A DNA stretch of 64,000 nt from the NCBI RefSeq assembly GCF_001447385.1, contig NZ_LLWQ01000215.1, forward strand, positions 161,469 to 225,468, written 5' to 3'. The DNA comes from Paracoccus sp. MKU1 (GTDB lineage: Bacteria > Pseudomonadota > Alphaproteobacteria > Rhodobacterales > Rhodobacteraceae). The translations under genes were made by a program, and so were the position numbers. A model generated the notes under the pieces. The model did no database searches. It was not told where the DNA came from and saw nothing but the letters and a program-made list of their open reading frames with translations. Shown here in pieces: positions 24,837-33,642 of this stretch; position 1 is the first letter of the stretch, and the number at the start of each line of letters is the position of its first letter.

Positions 24837-25399
24837 ATGCCATCCTGACCGGCGGCTTTGCCGATCCTTCCACCCAATCCGCCCATGCCTTTCGCGCGCT
24901 GCTGGAGGCCATGGCCCGTCCCGGCCGCATCTTTACCGTCGCTGGTGCGCAGCCGCCCGCTCCGATCTCCGTCGCCGCCGGAGTGGCGCTGCTGACGCTG
25001 ACCGACAGCACCACGCCGCTGCATCTGGCCGGGGCCGCGGATTGCGAGGCGCTGCGCGGCTGGATCGGCTTTCACACCGGCGCGCCGCTGGTTCCCGCCG
25101 AACAGGCGCAATTCGCGCTTGGCCGCTGGGACGCGCTGCAACCGGTCAGCCGCTTCCGCATCGGCGAGCCGTCCTATCCCGACCGCTCGGCCACGCTGAT
25201 CGTGGAGCTGGACCGGCTGGAACCCGAGGGCGCCCGCCTGACCGGCCCCGGCATCAAGACCGAGGCGCGGCTTTCGCTGCCCGAAACTGCCGGCTTCCGC
25301 GCCAACCGGGCGCTGTTCCCGCTGGGCCTCGATTGCATCTTGACCTGCGGCGCGCGCCTTGCCGCCCTGCCGCGCAGCACCATCGTGGAGGACGCCTGA
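24833..25399 (+). CDS. phnH: C-P lyase core complex subunit PhnH
   Basis: A 188-residue core subunit. Opens with the family blocks GGFADPSTQSAHAFRALLEAMARPGR (split over residues 6-31) and ends FRANRALFPLGLDCILTCG. ATG at 24833 overlaps the phnG stop, with GGAGAGGA upstream. Stop overlaps the phnI start (TGATG). Confidence 0.94.
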   Translation: MNAILTGGFADPSTQSAHAFRALLEAMARPGRIFTVAGAQPPAPISVAAGVALLTLTDSTTPLHLAGAADCEALRGWIGFHTGAPLVPAEQAQFALGRWDALQPVSRFRIGEPSYPDRSATLIVELDRLEPEGARLTGPGIKTEARLSLPETAGFRANRALFPLGLDCILTCGARLAALPRSTIVEDA

Positions 25400-26481
25400 T
25401 GTATGTCGCCGTCAAAGGGGGTGAGCGCGCCATCGACGCCGCCCATGCCTGGCTGGCCGAGGAGCGCCGGGGCGATCCGTCGGTCCCCGAACTGACCCTG
25501 GCCCAGATCCGCGAGCAAATGGCGCTGGCGGTAAACCGGGTGATGGCCGAGGGCTCGCTCTATGATCCCGACCTTGCCGCGCTGGCGATCAAGCAGGCGC
25601 GCGGCGACCTGATCGAGGCGGTGTTCCTGATCCGCGCCTATCGCACCACATTGCCGCGTTTCGGTGCCTCGCGCCCGGTCGATACGGCGGCGATGGCGGT
25701 CGATCGCCGCGTCTCGGCCACCTTCAAGGATCTGCCGGGCGGGCAGGTGCTGGGGCCGACCTTCGACTATACCCACCGCCTGCTGGACTTCGCGCTGGCC
25801 GCCGAAGGCACGCCGCCGCCCGCCCCCATGGCGCCTGCGCCGGACGAGCCGGTGCCGCATGTCACCGGCCTGCTGGACCGCGACGGGCTGATCGAGCGGC
25901 AGCCGGCCGAGGACACGCCCGCCCCCGACCTGACGCGCCAGCCGCTGGAACTGCCGGCCTCGCGCGCGCTGCGCTTGCAGGCGCTGGCGCGGGCGGACGA
26001 GGGCTTCACCCTGTCGCTGGCCTATTCCACGCAGCGCGGCTATGGCCGCACCCATGCCTTCGTCGGCGAATTGCGCATCGGCCGCGTCGCGGTCGAGGTG
26101 GAACTGCCCGAGCTGGGCTTCGCCGTCGAGATCGGCGAGGTCGAGCTGACCGAATGCGACACGGTGAACCAGTTCAAGGGCTCGAAGACCGAGCCGCCGC
26201 AATTCACCCGCGGCTATGGCCTGGTCATGGGCCAGTCGGAACGCAAGGCGATTTCCATGTCGCTGGTCGACCGCGCCCTGCGCTGGCAAGAGCTGGGCGA
26301 GGATTTCACCGGTGCCCCCGCGCAGGATGAGGAATTCGTACTAAGCCATTGCGACAACATCCAATCGACGGGTTTCCTCGAACATATCAAGCTGCCGCAT
26401 TACGTCGATTTCCAGGCGGAACTGGAACTGGTCCGGCGCATGCGGCGCGAGGCCGTGCAGATGCAGGAGGCGGCGGAATGA
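25399..26481 (+). CDS. phnI: C-P lyase core complex subunit PhnI
   Basis: A 360-residue subunit with the nucleosidase activity that frees adenine so that phosphonate can be joined to ribose. Begins MYVAVKGGERAIDAAH, the family's fixed N terminus, and carries AYSTQRGYGRTHAFVGELR and VLSHCDNIQSTGFLEHIKLPHY near the end. Overlaps both neighbours by their stop/start codons. Confidence 0.95.
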   Translation: MYVAVKGGERAIDAAHAWLAEERRGDPSVPELTLAQIREQMALAVNRVMAEGSLYDPDLAALAIKQARGDLIEAVFLIRAYRTTLPRFGASRPVDTAAMAVDRRVSATFKDLPGGQVLGPTFDYTHRLLDFALAAEGTPPPAPMAPAPDEPVPHVTGLLDRDGLIERQPAEDTPAPDLTRQPLELPASRALRLQALARADEGFTLSLAYSTQRGYGRTHAFVGELRIGRVAVEVELPELGFAVEIGEVELTECDTVNQFKGSKTEPPQFTRGYGLVMGQSERKAISMSLVDRALRWQELGEDFTGAPAQDEEFVLSHCDNIQSTGFLEHIKLPHYVDFQAELELVRRMRREAVQMQEAAE

Positions 26482-27350
26482 CCGACCAAGCCTATAACTT
26501 CGCCTATCTGGACGAACAGACCAAGCGGATGATCCGCCGCGCGCTGCTCAAGGCACTGGCGATCCCCGGCTATCAGGTGCCCTTCGCCAGCCGCGAGATG
26601 CCCATGCCCTATGGCTGGGGCACCGGCGGCGCGCAGGTGACGGCGGCCTGCCTGACCCCGGACGACCGGCTGAAGGTCATCGACCAGGGCGCCGACGACA
26701 CCACCAACGCGGTGTCGATCCGCCGCTTCTTCCAGCGCACGGCGGGGGTGGAGACGACCGAGCGCACTGCGGAAGCCACGGTAATCCAGACCCGCCACCG
26801 CATCCCCGAGCAGCCGCTGAGCGAAGGCCAGATCCTGGTCTACCAGGTGCCGATCCCCGAGCCCCTGCGCTTTCTGGAGCCGCGCGAGACCGAGACGCGC
26901 AAGATGCACGAGCTTGAGGAATACGGGCTGATGCATGTCAAGCTTTACGAGGACATCGCCCGGCATGGCGAGATCGCGACCGCCTATGCCTATCCGGTCA
27001 GGGTCGAGGGGCGCTATGTCATGGACCCCTCGCCGATCCCGAAATTCGACAATCCGAAGCTGGCCGGCAATCCGGCGATCCAGCTTTTCGGCGCCGGGCG
27101 CGAGGCGCGCATCTATGCCGTGCCGCCCTATTCCGACGTGGTGAGCCTGGATTTCGAGGACCATCCCTTTGTCGCCTCGAAGGCCGACCACGAATGCGAT
27201 CTCTGCGGCTCGGCCGGCAGCTATCTGGACGAGGTCATCACCGACGATCGCGGCACGCGCATGTTCGTCTGTTCCGATACCGATTTCTGCGCCTCGCGCC
27301 AGGCGCAGGGACATCGCGGCCGCCTGTCGCCGCAAGGAGCCACGCCATGA
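26478..27350 (+). CDS. phnJ: C-P lyase radical SAM subunit PhnJ
   Basis: Breaks the carbon-phosphorus bond by radical SAM chemistry. The 290-residue protein has the PhnJ cysteines ECDLCGSAGSYLDEV and MFVCSDTDFCASRQ near the C terminus (CX2CX21CX5C), the first three for the [4Fe-4S] cluster and the fourth the proposed thiyl-radical site. Starts in ATGA overlap with phnI, ends in ATGA overlap with phnK. Confidence 0.96.
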   Translation: MTDQAYNFAYLDEQTKRMIRRALLKALAIPGYQVPFASREMPMPYGWGTGGAQVTAACLTPDDRLKVIDQGADDTTNAVSIRRFFQRTAGVETTERTAEATVIQTRHRIPEQPLSEGQILVYQVPIPEPLRFLEPRETETRKMHELEEYGLMHVKLYEDIARHGEIATAYAYPVRVEGRYVMDPSPIPKFDNPKLAGNPAIQLFGAGREARIYAVPPYSDVVSLDFEDHPFVASKADHECDLCGSAGSYLDEVITDDRGTRMFVCSDTDFCASRQAQGHRGRLSPQGATP

Positions 27351-28129
27351 CCCTGATGCAGAACGCCATCACCGCCGCACCGCTGCTGTCGGTGCAGGGC
27401 CTGACGAAACGCTACGGCGCACGGATCGGCTGCATGGGCGTCGGCTTCGACCTTTATCCCGGCGAGGTGCTGGGCATCGTCGGCGAAAGCGGCTCGGGGA
27501 AATCCACGCTGCTGTCCTGCCTTGCCGGCCACCAGCGCCCGGATGAGGGGCGGATCCTGTTCGACGGCGCCGATGTGCTGGCTTTCTCCGAGGCCGAGCG
27601 GCGCCGGCTGCTGCGCGGCGACTGGGCCTATGTCCACCAGAACCCGCGCGACGGGCTGCGCATGGGCGTCTCGGCCGGCGGCAATGTCGGCGAGCGGCTG
27701 ATGGCCGTGGGCGCGCGCAACTATGCCGCCATCCGCGAGACCGCCACCGACTGGCTGGGCCGGGTCGAGATCGCGGCGGACCGGATCGACGACCGCCCCT
27801 CGGCCTTTTCGGGCGGCATGCAGCAGCGCTTGCAGATCGCGCGCAACCTGGTGACGGGGCCGCGGCTGGTGTTCATGGACGAGCCGACCGGCGGCCTCGA
27901 CGTCAGCGTCCAGGCGCGGCTTCTGGACCTGCTGGGCGGGCTGGTGCGCGACCTGGGCCTGTCGGTGGTGATCGTGACCCATGACCTGGCGGTGGTGCGG
28001 CTGCTCGCCGACCGGCTGATGGTGATGAAATCGGGCCGGGTGGTGGAATGCGGGCTGACCGATCAGGTGCTGGACGATCCGCAGCATGCCTATACCCAGC
28101 TTCTCGTGTCCTCTGTCCTTCAGGTGTAG
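27347..28129 (+). CDS. phnK: C-P lyase associated ATPase PhnK
   Basis: A 260-residue ABC-type ATPase that docks on the PhnGHIJ core rather than on a membrane permease. Walker A GESGSGKSTLLS (about residues 45-56), Q-loop VHQNPRDGLRM (typical of PhnK), signature FSGGMQQRLQIARNLV, Walker B LVFMDEPTGGLDVS. Starts with ATGA overlap with phnJ; three bases before phnL. Confidence 0.94.
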   Translation: MTLMQNAITAAPLLSVQGLTKRYGARIGCMGVGFDLYPGEVLGIVGESGSGKSTLLSCLAGHQRPDEGRILFDGADVLAFSEAERRRLLRGDWAYVHQNPRDGLRMGVSAGGNVGERLMAVGARNYAAIRETATDWLGRVEIAADRIDDRPSAFSGGMQQRLQIARNLVTGPRLVFMDEPTGGLDVSVQARLLDLLGGLVRDLGLSVVIVTHDLAVVRLLADRLMVMKSGRVVECGLTDQVLDDPQHAYTQLLVSSVLQV

Positions 28130-28132
28130 CCC

Positions 28133-28816
28133 ATGATCGAGATCCGGAACCTTTCGAAAAGCTTTACCCTGCACAATCAGGGCGGCGTGGCGATCCCGGT
28201 GATGGCGGGGGCGCATCTGCGCGTGGCCGGCGGCGAATGCGTCGGGCTGGTCGGCCGGTCCGGCGCCGGCAAATCGACGCTGATGCGCATGGTCTATGGC
28301 AATTACCTGGCCGGGGGCGGCTCGATCCGCATCGGCGAGATCGATGTGGTCACGGCCGAGCCGCGCCAGATCCTGGCCTTGCGCCGCGCGGTGCTGGGCC
28401 ATGTCAGCCAGTTCCTGCGCGTCGTGCCGCGCGTGCCGACGCTGGAAGTGGTGGCCGAGCCGCTGTTGCGGCTGGGCGTTCCCCCCGAGGCCGCGCGGAC
28501 GCGCGCCGCCGACCTGCTGGCGCGGCTGAACATCCCCGAGCGGCTGTGGCGGCTGTCGCCCACCACCTTCTCGGGCGGCGAGCAGCAGCGGGTCAACATC
28601 GCGCGCGGCTTTGCCCATGACTATCCGGCGTTGCTGCTGGACGAGCCGACCGCGAGCCTCGACGCGCAGAACCGCGAGGTGGTCCTGCGCCTGATCGAAG
28701 AGGCCAAGGCCCGCGGCGCCGCGATCCTCGGCATCTTCCACGACGAGGGGGCGCGGGACCGGGTCTGCGACCGGCTGGTCGATGTGACCGGCTTCACGCC
28801 GGGGATGGCGGCATGA
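28133..28816 (+). CDS. phnL: C-P lyase associated ATPase PhnL
   Basis: A 227-residue ABC-type ATPase needed for phosphonate use in vivo. Walker [19 protein letters not shown] (about residues 43-60; the following VYGNY is a PhnL hallmark), [12 protein letters not shown], signature [16 protein letters not shown] and Walker [19 protein letters not shown] overlap with phnN. Confidence 0.94.
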   Translation: MIEIRNLSKSFTLHNQGGVAIPVMAGAHLRVAGGECVGLVGRSGAGKSTLMRMVYGNYLAGGGSIRIGEIDVVTAEPRQILALRRAVLGHVSQFLRVVPRVPTLEVVAEPLLRLGVPPEAARTRAADLLARLNIPERLWRLSPTTFSGGEQQRVNIARGFAHDYPALLLDEPTASLDAQNREVVLRLIEEAKARGAAILGIFHDEGARDRVCDRLVDVTGFTPGMAA

Positions 28817-29343
28817 GCCGCCTGGTCGCCGTCGTCGGCCCCTCGGGCGCGGGCAAGGATACGCTGATGGCGCTGGCCTGCGCCGCGCGGCCCGACATCC
28901 GCGCCGCCCGCCGCGTCGTCACCCGCCCGGCCGAGGCGGGCGGCGAGGATTTCGAAGGCGTCACCGAGGCCGAATTCGCCGCCCGCCAGCAGGCAGGCGC
29001 CTTTGCCCTGCATTGGCGCGCGCATGGGCTCGGCTATGGCATCCCGGCCGATGCCTTGGCGGGCGAGGGCACGCTGCTCATCAACGCCAGCCGCGCCGTC
29101 CTGGCCGAGGCGCAGGCGCGCTTCCCCGGCCTGACGGTGTTGCTGGTGACGGCGCCGCCCGAGGTGCTGGCCCGCCGGCTGGCCGGACGCGGGCGGGAAA
29201 GCGGCGCGGATCAGGCGGCGCGGCTGGCGCGGGCGGGCTTTCCCCTGCCGCCCGGCCTCGCGCCGCGCGTGGTGATGAACGACGGCACGCCCGAACAGGG
29301 GCTTGCGCGCTTTCTCGCCGCGCTTCAGCCGGAAAGGGTATAG
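28813..29343 (+). CDS. phnN: Ribose 1,5-bisphosphate phosphokinase PhnN
   Basis: Turns ribose 1,5-bisphosphate, the end product of C-P lyase processing, into PRPP. The 176-residue protein is guanylate-kinase like: [13 protein letters not shown] (about residues 7-19), [18 protein letters not shown] and [12 protein letters not shown]. Last gene of the phnG-N run; its 3' end overlaps the convergent 2H phosphoesterase gene by 19 bases. Confidence 0.94.
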   Translation: MSRLVAVVGPSGAGKDTLMALACAARPDIRAARRVVTRPAEAGGEDFEGVTEAEFAARQQAGAFALHWRAHGLGYGIPADALAGEGTLLINASRAVLAEAQARFPGLTVLLVTAPPEVLARRLAGRGRESGADQAARLARAGFPLPPGLAPRVVMNDGTPEQGLARFLAALQPERV

Positions 29344-29996
29344 CGATGCAGCAGGTGGAAGCGCCCGTCCTCTGCCTCGCCGAACAGGCACAGGTCCGAG
29401 ACCTTGAAGGGTCGGGGCAGGACCGGTGCGAAATGCGCCTCCAGGATCCGCGCCGCCTCGGCGGCCAGCGGTCCCTCCAGCCGGTCGGTCAGGGTCAGGT
29501 GGAAGCGGAACTCCTCCATGACATAGGGATAGCCCCAGAGCTCCAGCAGCTCGCGCTGCCGCGGCGTCAGCTGCTCGGGGCGGCGGCGGGCGATCTCGGC
29601 CTCGGTCAGCGGCGCGCGCAGGCCGTCCAGCGCCGCCACCACCGTCGCCGCCAGGGCTTGCAGCGGCGCGGTGTCGCCTTCGGGCACCAGCGCCAGGAAA
29701 CCGCCCAGGCTCGCCAGCCGCAAGCCGGGCAGGGTGACCGGCGAAAGCCGCTGGGCCAGCCCCGCGACGGCGCGGTGCAATGCGTCGCCGTCCCGGCCCT
29801 CGGCCAGCCGGAAGGGTGGCTTCAGCGTGCCGTGAAAGCCGTATCGGCGCGGATCGCGGGTGATCTCCTCGGCCGGCAGGCCCAGCTCCGGCGGGGTCAG
29901 CGGCTGGCCGCAGGCCGCATCCCAGCCCAGCCAGGCGCTGGCGCGGCGGGCGAATGCGCCCTCGGGCGGGGCGTAATAGATGGCGTAACGCTTCAT
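29325..29996 (-). CDS. Phosphonate-cluster 2H phosphoesterase-like protein (DUF1045)
   Basis: A 223-residue protein of the DUF1045 group that accompanies phn operons. Two H-x-T motifs, YGFHGTLKPPF (about residue 51) and EFRFHLTLTDR (about 170), are those of the 2H phosphoesterase fold, which hydrolyses 1,2- or 2,3-cyclic ribose phosphates. No phnP is present in the window, and C-P lyase makes 5-phosphoribosyl 1,2-cyclic phosphate, so this enzyme may do the PhnP step (inference). The ATG at 29996 has GGA upstream; an in-frame ATG at 30005 is possible. Divergent from phnM, convergent with phnN. Confidence 0.87.
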   Translation of the reverse strand: MKRYAIYYAPPEGAFARRASAWLGWDAACGQPLTPPELGLPAEEITRDPRRYGFHGTLKPPFRLAEGRDGDALHRAVAGLAQRLSPVTLPGLRLASLGGFLALVPEGDTAPLQALAATVVAALDGLRAPLTEAEIARRRPEQLTPRQRELLELWGYPYVMEEFRFHLTLTDRLEGPLAAEAARILEAHFAPVLPRPFKVSDLCLFGEAEDGRFHLLHRYTLSG

Positions 29997-30026
29997 GATG
30001 TCCATGCGCAGGCTCTTAGCGGTCGC

Positions 30027-30046
30027 GTGTCACAGGCTTGTGACAC
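30027..30046. promoter_or_regulatory. Palindrome / candidate Pho box between DUF1045 gene and phnM
   Basis: GTGTCAC-AGGCTT-GTGACAC is a perfect 7-bp inverted repeat. Read as GTGTCAC-AGGC-TTGTGAC it also fits the 7-4-7 direct repeat of a PhoB site with one mismatch in the second TGTCAC. Placed 55 bases before phnM and 31 bases before the divergent gene. Confidence 0.5.
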
Positions 30047-30100
30047 GGCGCTGGCATTCAGCCCGCCCATGGACCCGGACGCAAGACAGGACAGCACGAA

Positions 30101-31243
30101 ATGACCGAGACGATCCTTGCCAATGCCACACTTATCCTGCCGGGCGAGGTGATCCGCGGCGCGCTGCGCATGGCGGATGGCCATATCGCCGCCATCGACC
30201 AGGGCGCCGCGGTGCCGCCGGGCGCGGTGAATTGCGAAGGCGACTTGGTGCTGCCGGGCCTGATCGAACTGCATACCGACAACCTGGAGCGCCATATCCA
30301 GCCCCGCCCCCGGGTGCATTGGCCGCATCAGGCGGCGATCCTGGCCCATGACGGCGAACTGGCCGGGGTGGGCATCACCACGGTCTTCGACGCGCTGCGC
30401 GTCGGTTCGGTCGTGTCGGACGGCAAGGCGAACTACGGCGAATATGCCCGGGCGCTGGCGAACGAGATCCTGGAGCTGCGTTCCATGGGCGCGCTGAAGA
30501 TCAGCCATTACCTGCACCTGCGGGCCGAGGTCTGTTCCGAGACGCTGGTGGCCGAGATGGCGAAATTCGGCCCCCGGGACCGCATCGGCATCGTCAGCCT
30601 GATGGACCACACGCCCGGAGAGCGGCAGTTCCGCGACCTCTCGAAGCTCAAGGACTATGTCTGCGGCAAGCACGGCCTGTCGGACGAGGGCTTTGCCGAC
30701 CATGTCGCCAGCCAGCGCGCCCTGCGCGACCGGCTGGGCGCGCTGCACGAGGAAACGGCGGTGGCCGAGGCGCGGCGCTATGGCGCGGTGCTGGCCAGCC
30801 ATGACGACACCACGGCGGCGCAGGTCGCGGTTTCGGCCGGGCACGGCGCGCATTTCGCCGAATTCCCGACCACGGCCGAGGCGGCGCGCGCCTGCCGCGA
30901 CTACGGCATCCTGGTGATGATGGGGGCGCCGAACCTGATCCGCGGCGGCAGCCATTCCGGCAATGTCGCGGCGGCGGAACTGGCCGAGGCCGGGCTGCTC
31001 GACATCCTGTCCTCGGATTACGTGCCCTCGTCGCTGCTGTCGGCGGCGCTGCTCCTGGGCGATCTCTGGGGCGACATGGCGCGCGGCATCGCCACCGTCA
31101 CCAGCGCCCCGGCCGAGGCGACGGGGCTGGGCGACCGGGGCCGGCTGGTCCCCGGCGCCCGTGCCGACGTGATCCGCGTCGCCCGCATCGGCGGCGGGGC
31201 CGCGCTGCGCGGCGCCTGGGTGCAGGGCCGCCGGGTGGCCTGA
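30101..31243 (+). CDS. phnM: Alpha-D-ribose 1-methylphosphonate 5-triphosphate diphosphatase PhnM
   Basis: Removes pyrophosphate from the phosphonate-ribose-triphosphate intermediate before the C-P bond is cut. The 380-residue amidohydrolase-fold protein shows LVLPGLIELHTDNLERHIQPRP (metal-site region in two parts, about residues 50-71), SLMDHTPGERQF, ASHDDTT and MGAPNLIRGGSHSGN with the later metal ligands. Starts a separate transcript behind the palindrome at 30027. Confidence 0.95.
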   Translation: MTETILANATLILPGEVIRGALRMADGHIAAIDQGAAVPPGAVNCEGDLVLPGLIELHTDNLERHIQPRPRVHWPHQAAILAHDGELAGVGITTVFDALRVGSVVSDGKANYGEYARALANEILELRSMGALKISHYLHLRAEVCSETLVAEMAKFGPRDRIGIVSLMDHTPGERQFRDLSKLKDYVCGKHGLSDEGFADHVASQRALRDRLGALHEETAVAEARRYGAVLASHDDTTAAQVAVSAGHGAHFAEFPTTAEAARACRDYGILVMMGAPNLIRGGSHSGNVAAAELAEAGLLDILSSDYVPSSLLSAALLLGDLWGDMARGIATVTSAPAEATGLGDRGRLVPGARADVIRVARIGGGAALRGAWVQGRRVA

Positions 31244-31285
31244 CCGGGCGGACTGGCGGCGGCCGTGGATTTTCTTGCGGGCGGA

Positions 31286-31312
31286 TGTCACATTTCCGGG
31301 CGCTGCCTCGTC
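31286..31312 (+). promoter_or_regulatory. ECF41-type promoter
   Basis: TGTCACA (31286-31292), 16-base spacer, CGTC (31309-31312). This is the promoter motif described for ECF41 sigma factors, and it lies 29 bases before the CMD-family gene that precedes an ECF41 sigma gene. The match is exact in both elements. Confidence 0.8.
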
Positions 31313-31341
31313 AAGCCGGTGCAACAGAACGGAGCAACCCG

Positions 31342-31815
31342 ATGACACCCCGCATGACCGATCATTTCGACCGCACCAGGACCGGCTATCGCGCGCTGAC
31401 AGGCTTCGAGGCCGCGCTGCAGGCCGGCCCGCTGGAGCCGAAACTGCTGCATCTGGTCAAGCTGCGCGCCTCGCAGATCAATGGCTGCGCCTTCTGCATC
31501 CAGATGCACGCGGCCGAGGCGTTGCAGGACGGAGAGACCCACCTGCGCCTGCACATGGTCGCCGGCTGGCGCGACAGCCCGCTGTTTTCCGACCGCGAGC
31601 GCGCCGGGCTGGCCTGGACCGAGGCGCTGACGCTGATCGCCCAGACCGGGGCGCCGGACGCGGATTGGCAGGCGGTGGAGGCGGCCTTTTCCCCGGACGA
31701 GCGCGCCTGGCTGACGCTGGCCATCGGCGCCATCAACCTGTGGAACCGCGTGCAGGTCGGCTTGCGCGCCCGGCATGCGATGGGCCTGCCGGCGGAACGG
31801 GCCGATGCGGCCTGA
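31342..31815 (+). CDS. AhpD-like carboxymuconolactone decarboxylase-family protein
   Basis: A 157-residue alkylhydroperoxidase/CMD-family protein. The redox pair is in INGCAFCIQMHAAEA (CxxC with the downstream His; about residues 49-63). Partner proteins of this family (carboxymuconolactone decarboxylases, oxidoreductases or epimerases) are the standard targets of ECF41 sigma factors, and the sigma gene overlaps the end of this one by 11 bases. AHP-type detoxification of a reactive compound is likely, but substrate is not known. Preceded by an ECF41-type promoter. Confidence 0.88.
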   Translation: MTPRMTDHFDRTRTGYRALTGFEAALQAGPLEPKLLHLVKLRASQINGCAFCIQMHAAEALQDGETHLRLHMVAGWRDSPLFSDRERAGLAWTEALTLIAQTGAPDADWQAVEAAFSPDERAWLTLAIGAINLWNRVQVGLRARHAMGLPAERADAA

Positions 31816-32686
31816 CCGCGCCACGCAAACCTTTCAGGCGCAGCGGCCCCGTCTGCTGCGCCTGGCCTATCGCATGCTCGGCAGCCATGCCGAGGCCGAG
31901 GACATCCTGCAAGAGGCCTGGCTGCGCTGGGACCGCAGCGACCGGGCGGCCATCGCCGAGCCGGCGGCATGGCTGACGCGGGTGGTCTCGCGCCTGTGCC
32001 TCGACCAGATGAAATCCGCCCGCGCCCGGCGCGAGTCCTATCCCGGCACCTGGCTGCCCGAGCCGCTGATCGAGCCCGAGGACGACGGCCTGCGCGCCGA
32101 CAACCTGACGCTGACCCTGATGATGGCGCTGGAGCGGCTGACGCCGCTGGAACGCGCCGCCTTCCTGCTGCATGACGTCTTTGGCGAAAGGCTGGATGAG
32201 GTCGCGGAAACCATCGGCCGCAGCCCGGCCGCGACGCGGCAGCTCGCGGCGCGGGCGCGGGCGCATGTGCGCGCCGACCGGCCCCGCCATGCCGTTCCGA
32301 AAGAGGCCGGCGAGGCGCTGGCCCGCGCCTTCTTCGAGGCCTGCCGGCAGGGTGACCCGGCGGTGCTGGGCCGCATCCTGGCCCGCGACGTGCGGATCTA
32401 TTCCGACGGCGGCGGCAAGGTGGTGGCCTTCCTCAACGTGATCGCCGGGGCCGAGCGCGTCGCTCGGCTCTATGCCGGGCTGGCGCGCAAGCCCGGCCCG
32501 CCGCCCGAGTTCCTGGGCGCCGTCACCATCGACGGCCTGCCCGGTTTCCTCAGCCGCGTCGGCGGCCATCTGCAAACCACCGCCTTGCAGATCGAGGACG
32601 GCCGCGTCGCCGCCATCTTCATCACCCGCAACCCCGACAAGCTGGCGGGGCTGCGGCCGGACCGTCAGAACGGGCTGTCGGGATAA
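31805..32686 (+). CDS. ECF41-family sigma factor with C-terminal SnoaL-like domain
   Basis: A 293-residue extracytoplasmic-function sigma factor. Region 2 (RLAYRMLGSHAEAEDILQEAWLRW, about residues 19-42) and region 4 (ERAAFLLHDVFGERLDEVAETIGRSPAATRQ, about 118-148) are followed by a SnoaL-like extension. That extension carries the DGGGK motif and a C-terminal NPDKL, both marks of ECF41, where the extension controls activity in place of an anti-sigma factor. Co-transcribed with the CMD gene from a self-type promoter. Its last 22 bases overlap the convergent binding-protein gene. Confidence 0.92.
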   Translation: MRPDRATQTFQAQRPRLLRLAYRMLGSHAEAEDILQEAWLRWDRSDRAAIAEPAAWLTRVVSRLCLDQMKSARARRESYPGTWLPEPLIEPEDDGLRADNLTLTLMMALERLTPLERAAFLLHDVFGERLDEVAETIGRSPAATRQLAARARAHVRADRPRHAVPKEAGEALARAFFEACRQGDPAVLGRILARDVRIYSDGGGKVVAFLNVIAGAERVARLYAGLARKPGPPPEFLGAVTIDGLPGFLSRVGGHLQTTALQIEDGRVAAIFITRNPDKLAGLRPDRQNGLSG

Positions 32687-33624
32687 TAGAACTGCTCGGC
32701 ATTCTCGGGGGTGATGAGCTGGCTGCTGATGATGAAGCGCCCGGTCATCGGCGCGTTCGACACGAAGTTCAGCGCCGTCATCTCGATGGCCGAGGAGATC
32801 AGCGCCGGCGGATAGGTCACGTTCACCGGCAGCTGCTTGTCGCCGTCCATGATGCGCTTGACGATCTCCTTCATGCCGGCGCCGCCGATCACCCACATCT
32901 CGTCCTGACGGTTCGCGGCCGAGATCGCCTCGAGCACGCCGATGGCCATGTCGTCGTCGGCCGCCCAGACCGCGTCGATCTGCGGATATTTCGCCAGATA
33001 GTCCTGCATCACCGCAAAGGCGTCGTCGCGGTTCCAGTTGCCGTGCTGCATGTCGAGGATCTCGACCTCGGACCCCTCCAGCGCCGCCCGGAACGCATCG
33101 ACGCGCTCGTTGTCCAGCGTGGTCGGGATGCCGCGCAGCACCACGACCTTGGCGCCGGGCTCAAGGTTTTCCTTGAAGTATTCCCCCGCGACGCGGCCGA
33201 AAGCGGTGTTGTCGCCGGCGACGTAAAGATCCTCGATCCCCTCCTGACTCAGCCCGCGGTCCACCACGGTCACGAATTTGCCCGCATCCTTGACCGCCTT
33301 GACCGGCGCGGTCAGCGGCTCGGATTCGAAGGGCAGCACCACCAGCGCGTCGATGTTGCGCGTGGCCATCATGTCCTCGATATCGTTGACCTGCTTGGCC
33401 GGGTCGCCGGCGGTGGAGAGCACGAATTCCAGGTTGGGATAGGCGGCGCCCAGCCGCTTGATCGTGTCCTGCGCGTGCCAGTTCAGCCCGCCCATGAACC
33501 CATGCGTGGCGGACGGGATCGACACGCCGATGATCTTCTTCTCGGCCTCCTGCGCGACGGCGGGGGCGGCGATCCCCATCGCCGCCATCAGGGCCGCGGC
33601 TTTCATCAGGCTTCTGCGTTTCAT
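32665..33624 (-). CDS. Sugar ABC transporter periplasmic binding protein (RbsB-like)
   Basis: A 319-residue periplasmic binding protein of the ribose/galactose type (type I fold). Signal peptide MKRRSLMKAAALMAAMGIAA followed by PAVAQ, cut near residue 25. Mature start KKIIGVSIPSATHGFMGGL and the VVLPFESEPLTAPVKAVKDAG and AADDDMAIGVLEAI blocks are family typical. It is the last gene of the leftward operon, behind permease and ATPase. The sugar is not known; the neighbouring isomerase and dehydrogenase suggest a polyol, inositol-like or unusual sugar. Confidence 0.87.
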   Translation of the reverse strand: MKRRSLMKAAALMAAMGIAAPAVAQEAEKKIIGVSIPSATHGFMGGLNWHAQDTIKRLGAAYPNLEFVLSTAGDPAKQVNDIEDMMATRNIDALVVLPFESEPLTAPVKAVKDAGKFVTVVDRGLSQEGIEDLYVAGDNTAFGRVAGEYFKENLEPGAKVVVLRGIPTTLDNERVDAFRAALEGSEVEILDMQHGNWNRDDAFAVMQDYLAKYPQIDAVWAADDDMAIGVLEAISAANRQDEMWVIGGAGMKEIVKRIMDGDKQLPVNVTYPPALISSAIEMTALNFVSNAPMTGRFIISSQLITPENAEQFYYPDSPF

Positions 33625-33642
33625 CTTTGGCTTCCTCCCCAG

